DNA of 64,000 bases, from NCBI GenBank assembly GCA_963854835.1, contig OY978526.1, positions 66,068,765 through 66,132,764 of the forward strand. Reading direction: 5' to 3'. Shown piece by piece: positions 60,001 through 64,000 of this stretch. The notes beneath the pieces are model-generated. The model did no database searches. It saw only the letters and a list, made by a program, of their open reading frames with translations, and was not told the DNA's origin. The translations under genes and the position numbers were made by a program. The DNA is from Megamerina dolium (lineage: Eukaryota; Arthropoda; Insecta; Diptera; Megamerinidae). How positions within the stretch are numbered: the stretch's first letter is position 1; each line of letters starts with the position of its first letter.

Positions 60001-61640
60001 TAATTATAAATCTTTCGGTATAGGTTTTGCTCAAATTTTCACAGAACAAAACGGTGCTAAGCAATGCTGAGCGGCGCGTTCTTGAAAATGCTAGTGTTCA
60101 ATCGAAGCTTATTTTCAAACTTTACAGACCTGAAGTTATAGTCAAAATTCACATCAAGTCAAATACATATATAACTACGCCTCAGTGTTTCGGCAACACA
60201 CAATACATTCTCCGAATATGTTTTCAATATTTGCAAACGTTCAAGCGTGGCTTACATATTGCAGACACTGGATATGTGGTACTAACTTTGAGTCACTACT
60301 TTTTTTTTGTAGCAGGAAAACTAGTTTTTTTTGCAAGGTATTATGTAAAAGCCACTAGATGGATTACCTTTTATATGAAATGCTATTAATTTTCGACTGT
60401 GTATTTTGCAATCAACTATGTAGAATGTTGCTACTGAAAAATTTTATGATCTGCTCATGTCATAAATAACCACAAACACACGCCAACCTATATACTTATA
60501 TACCCTACACATTAAGCGTTTACCACATAACGAAGGTCTTTGTCCCTTCGATATGTTGATATCGTACTTACTCACCAAGTCAAAACAATTCCTTTTTCTT
60601 TTGGCTTCGAAAATTCAATTTGTTCGTGTCAATATAAGTGCCAAACAAAAAATGAAAGAACAAAAATTGATGATGAAGAAAACAAAAAAACAAAAAAATA
60701 AAGATATAGAAAAAAGGAAACTATCCAGCCGGGATAGAAATAAAAATAGATTTGAAAATTTTTTATAAACGACGCCGCCTATGAATATGCAGTATGGTTT
60801 GTGTCTACACTTTCCGGTTATAAAAGTAGTAAGCCATGTATTTGCATTGACAATAGGATAGAATAGCACAATGATGATGATGATGGTGATAATGTGTAGA
60901 GTAATTTCTGAAAACGACAGGACAAAGAATATTTCTATACTTACGATACTATGAATGGGGTGAATAGAAGATGGTCGCAAGTGTGAATAGATTTGCCAGC
61001 AATAATTTTCTTTGTATCCGGCTGGCTGTTTAGATTTCTTTTGGCACAACATTTCAATAAACAAATACGAGTATACGAGTACTATGTAAATACTAGAGCT
61101 ATGTACGAGTACAACCACTCATTTGTACTATACTGAGATCGTCTAGGTATTCGTTTATTCATTTCTATTCATTTATGAGTAATTATCATTGAATCGTGAT
61201 TACTACTCGATCCGTCATGAGCAAAAATTGCCAATCAGCCTAGCAAATAAAATAATTTTTTTTTAGGACAAAAATCATAACATATTGAAAGAATTCACTG
61301 TATGAGTTACGTGATATTTCTTTACAAATCCAATACGATTTTAATTGGAACAAAAATCCCTTGTTTAAAAAATTCAATTGTTTGTTTTTGTAAAGAATAT
61401 ATGTGAATTTCATATTGGGTGTTGATTTTATCAGAGATATTCTTAAATAACAGATGCTCGATTTTCCAAAATTTTGAATTTTTTGGATTCAATGTATGAT
61501 TTTACGAAGAAAATTACTATAATATGTCGTGCACAGGAAAATTTTTTTGATTTTATCTACATTTTGAGTGACATTTTGAGTTACTGTGAAATAAACGATT
61601 ATAACTTGTATTTTGGTATATAATAAAGGTGTTTTGTTAG
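60000..61640. other. AT-rich region with a GAT-triplet tract
   Basis: No supported gene. ATGATGATGATGATGGTGATA lies near 60869. The minus frame 60615-61118 of 167 codons is long but low in complexity, rich in Phe, Ile and Ser, runs through repeats and shows no domain, so I do not call it. Confidence 0.45.
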
Positions 61641-61669
61641 AAGTGCCATTTTCCGTTAGTGATTAAACG

Positions 61670-62265
61670 GTCGCAAATGGGTCAAATCTGGCAACGCTAT
61701 TGTCAATTGTGCTCAGTTTGGTTTGCCATTCCATCATGGATGGACTAATACCAGAACAATACTTGCAAATTGTGTACATATATCACGGATCAGTTCGGGA
61801 ATGTTATCGTGAGCTGCGTTCATTCGCAGTCGACATAATCATCCATCCGAGCAACTAATTCGACTATCCGTGCATCCAAATTATAACAGGCATCTGCAGA
61901 GATGTTGTACACTACGCACCGAAGTAACAATTGCTGTTGTAAAGCGCAGTATTGAGGATGACCCAAATGACTCGCTTCGTCATCCACTCATCTAGCTCGT
62001 GAATGAATTAAAGCCGAATGACCATCATTCGCGGCGTACGTTCGGTCAATGGGCATAAAGTTAACTCGCAGTCAACCTACTGTTTTATCACAATATTCTG
62101 TTCAGTGAAGAGGTCCATTTTTGGCTTAATGTGCATGTCAATAAATAAAATTAGCGCATTTGGAGTGAAGAGAATCAACGAGAAATTCACGAGGCACGAG
62201 TCATCTACAAAAACTCAGTGTTTGGTGTGTTTTATGGGCCAGTAAAATCAATTGTCCCTACTTCT
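61670..62265 (+). mobile_element. IS630/Tc1-like transposase relic
   Basis: The plus strand, in alternating frames, follows an insect DDE transposase: IIHPSEQLIRLSVHPN near 61840, an RSNNCCCK region near 61925, LARELKPNDHHSRRTFGQWA near 61995-62055, LFYHNILFSEEVHFWLNVHVNK near 62080-62145 (compare FSDEAHFWLNGYVNKQN, so the catalytic Asp is Glu) and RIWSEENQREIHEA near 62155-62195. The part after the first catalytic block is cut off by other sequence, followed at once by a SINE. Several frameshifts; dead. Confidence 0.75.
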
Positions 62266-62289
62266 TTGAAAATGGGGTACCCACCAAGT

Positions 62290-62485
62290 ACCCCACCAAT
62301 TGTCAAATCTCCTGGCGGTAATAATTTGCCATGAAAAAGCTTCTAAAAGAGTACCCCTGATGTCATAGGGGTACTGCCGCTCGGAAACGGCTAATATTAG
62401 TAGGTCCGTTCCAATACTATCCAAAATTTAAAACACACTTGGCCAAAATGGCCCTCTGGGCCCTCTAAGTGCCATATATTAATTT
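62290..62485 (+). mobile_element. SINE copy, 5'-truncated
   Basis: It starts in the body (CCTGGCGGTAATAATTTGCC), continues with ATGAAAAAGCTTCTAAAAGA, CTGATGTCATAGGGGTACTG and GGCTAATATTAGTAGGTCC, and ends CTCTAAGTGCCATATATT. Plus orientation. No tRNA head. Confidence 0.75.
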
Positions 62486-62489
62486 ACTT

Positions 62490-63460
62490 TATTTTCATTT
62501 TTAATTACTCGCGCGGGACTCTAGTAGAGGGTACATAAGTACGAATGAAGTAAGAAAATATATACATATGAAAGCAGTAAAATTCGTTAGTGTTCTTTAC
62601 TAAGTGTTATTTACAGTTATTTCATAAAATACAAACTCAAAGGAGGGCACAAAGAAGCAAAAGCTAAATTTTGTGTTCCTCTGGTTTTGATAGCATTCCT
62701 AATTCATTGGGCGTTTGCACTCATATGTAAATAGTTAGTCAGTGGATATGGGCCAATCGACTGACGATGAATTCAATGAAATTGAGTGATGCCGACGATG
62801 GTGGCGATGATGGTAATGATGATGATGATGATAACGGTGGTGGTGTGGAGAATAGTGAATTTCTCAAAAAGGAAATGAAACTTTGTAGCCAAGCCAATTG
62901 AATTATGGATTTAAAATTGCACTTTGCATTACTCTTGACTTGGTTTTTGTGTTGCGAGATTTTTTGTTTGTTTTTTTTTTTTTTATTAGTTATATCTGTA
63001 TAAATTTCTGCACGATTCCTTTGTGCAGCTTATAATGGAATTCTTGTATATTCTGTGCTCTCGTTCTTCCTCTCTTTCAGTATCGTTCACATGTTTTGCA
63101 TGAAAAATCTCATGAAATTATTGAAATATTTCGAATTACGTGTATGTATCGTTTCAATTTGTTACGTTGTTTTTGTCTGTTGTTATTGTATTTATGTTAT
63201 TTAAAATGTGCAAATTCTTTTCATGTTTTCCATGCAATTGAGAGGTTATGATGAGGTTCAACCTAAATAATGATGAAGATGATGATGATGATGATGACGA
63301 TGATAATGAGGGTGGCGAGTGATAACAATTTGCTCTGCTAGTTCAAGTGGCTTACACTTGATATGGGTGTTCGTTCATTCAGAGTGGCATATTTAAGAAT
63401 AAGAAAAAGAACAAAAAAAAAAATGAAAATACCAACAACAGCGAGCTTTCACTTTTCTGC
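62490..63460. other. Triplet-rich non-coding island
   Basis: GATGATGATGATGATAACGG near 62819 and GATGATGATGATGATGATGA near 63278 are long GAT runs. No open frame with coding character. Confidence 0.45.
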
Positions 63461-64000
63461 ATGTTATATACTGTGCGATACCACCATCGAATTGAATCAA
63501 TTCATGATGGCTGTTGTAAAATTTTATACATTTTTAATTTCATGAATTTTTATTTCGCATGTTGCTTTTGTATATTTGTCCTTTTGGATTTTATGAAATC
63601 TTAACTATTCAAAAATTCTCTTTTTTCCATAATGCTTTCTTTAATATGTATGCTTTTCTACTTGGCTCATGCGAAATTTTTAGTTTTAAGATATTGTACT
63701 TACATATACATATACATATACTCATATACATATAATAGAAATTGATATTATTATGTAGATTAGAGTGGTTCAAGCATCAATTTTAGATTTTAAATTAATT
63801 TTAGAGAAATTCTTAATTTTATATATAAAGGGAAATTGTTAGAATTTCATGCAAGAATATTTAAATATAAATTTGCAGAGGTTAACTTTGATAATACCAA
63901 GACTACTGACAATGCTCTGCACCTTATATACGTCCGAAAAATACAAAACCATTGTACTGCAGTCAGATGTTTCATTCATTCATTTGTTTTCTAATATACT
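63460..64000. other. AT-rich sequence, nothing recognised
   Basis: No feature supported. ACATATACATATAC-type simple sequence near 63700-63730. Confidence 0.5.

Noticed and set aside
60615..61118. Minus-strand open frame of 167 codons
   Set aside because: It runs through simple repeats, is rich in Phe, Ile and Ser, and shows no domain. Chance in AT-rich DNA.

Overview
The window looks like a piece of a dipteran nuclear genome, most likely a tephritid fruit fly or close relative. Reasons: AT-rich DNA, short GT-AG introns, an innexin, single-copy genes with clear Drosophila counterparts, long (CAA/GTT/GAT)n-rich non-coding stretches, and many mariner/Tc1, hAT and non-LTR elements. The species is inference, not read from a marker gene. 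There is no CRISPR array, rRNA or free-standing tRNA gene.

Host genes lie in one island of about 10 kb (32.98-43.24 kb). In order they are a three-exon innexin of the zpg/Inx5 type (minus), a single-exon S-formylglutathione hydrolase / esterase D (minus), the RNF113/midlife crisis spliceosomal zinc-finger gene (plus, with a 54-nt in-frame intron), and a small four-exon gene with a DUF4806-like C-terminal region (plus). All four can be read end to end, with open spliced frames. I see no functional coupling between them; it is an ordinary gene neighbourhood.

Both flanks are transposon graveyards. From the left: an RNase H-bearing LINE relic (3.4-4.0 kb); a TTAA-flanked MITE (5.6-6.3 kb); a mariner relic (7.2-7.7 kb); two oppositely oriented LINE 3' ends forming a large inverted repeat (12.28-14.56 kb); degenerate tandem repeats (14.7-15.3 kb); a 1.5-kb hAT element with 8-bp target duplication (16.0-17.5 kb); a LINE split by a tRNA-derived SINE that is itself split by a mariner (18.5-21.3 kb); a 261-bp mariner-type MITE (22.5 kb); further SINE and mariner relics (23.5-24.7 kb); and a dispersed repeat with a (GTCC)n tract and about 298-bp internal repeats (27.1-28.7 kb).

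Right of the gene island: a jockey-like LINE interrupted by a Tc1 relic (43.5-46.9 kb); a near-identical 0.93-0.97 kb direct repeat with a SINE between the copies (49.0-51.2 kb); a second copy of the (GTCC)n-family repeat invaded by a mariner (53.3-55.1 kb); a 1.67-kb mariner whose middle is replaced by a jockey fragment next to three consecutive perfect-arm hairpins (57.6-59.3 kb); another LINE RNase H relic; an IS630-like transposase relic; and a SINE (61.7-62.5 kb). Between them are triplet-repeat-rich non-coding islands that may be old intronic or regulatory sequence.

The most informative structures are the nested insertions, the triple hairpin with filler DNA, and the SINE family with visible pol III boxes. 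I found no convincing new multi-gene system. Boundaries of degenerate elements are approximate, and all comparisons were made by eye.
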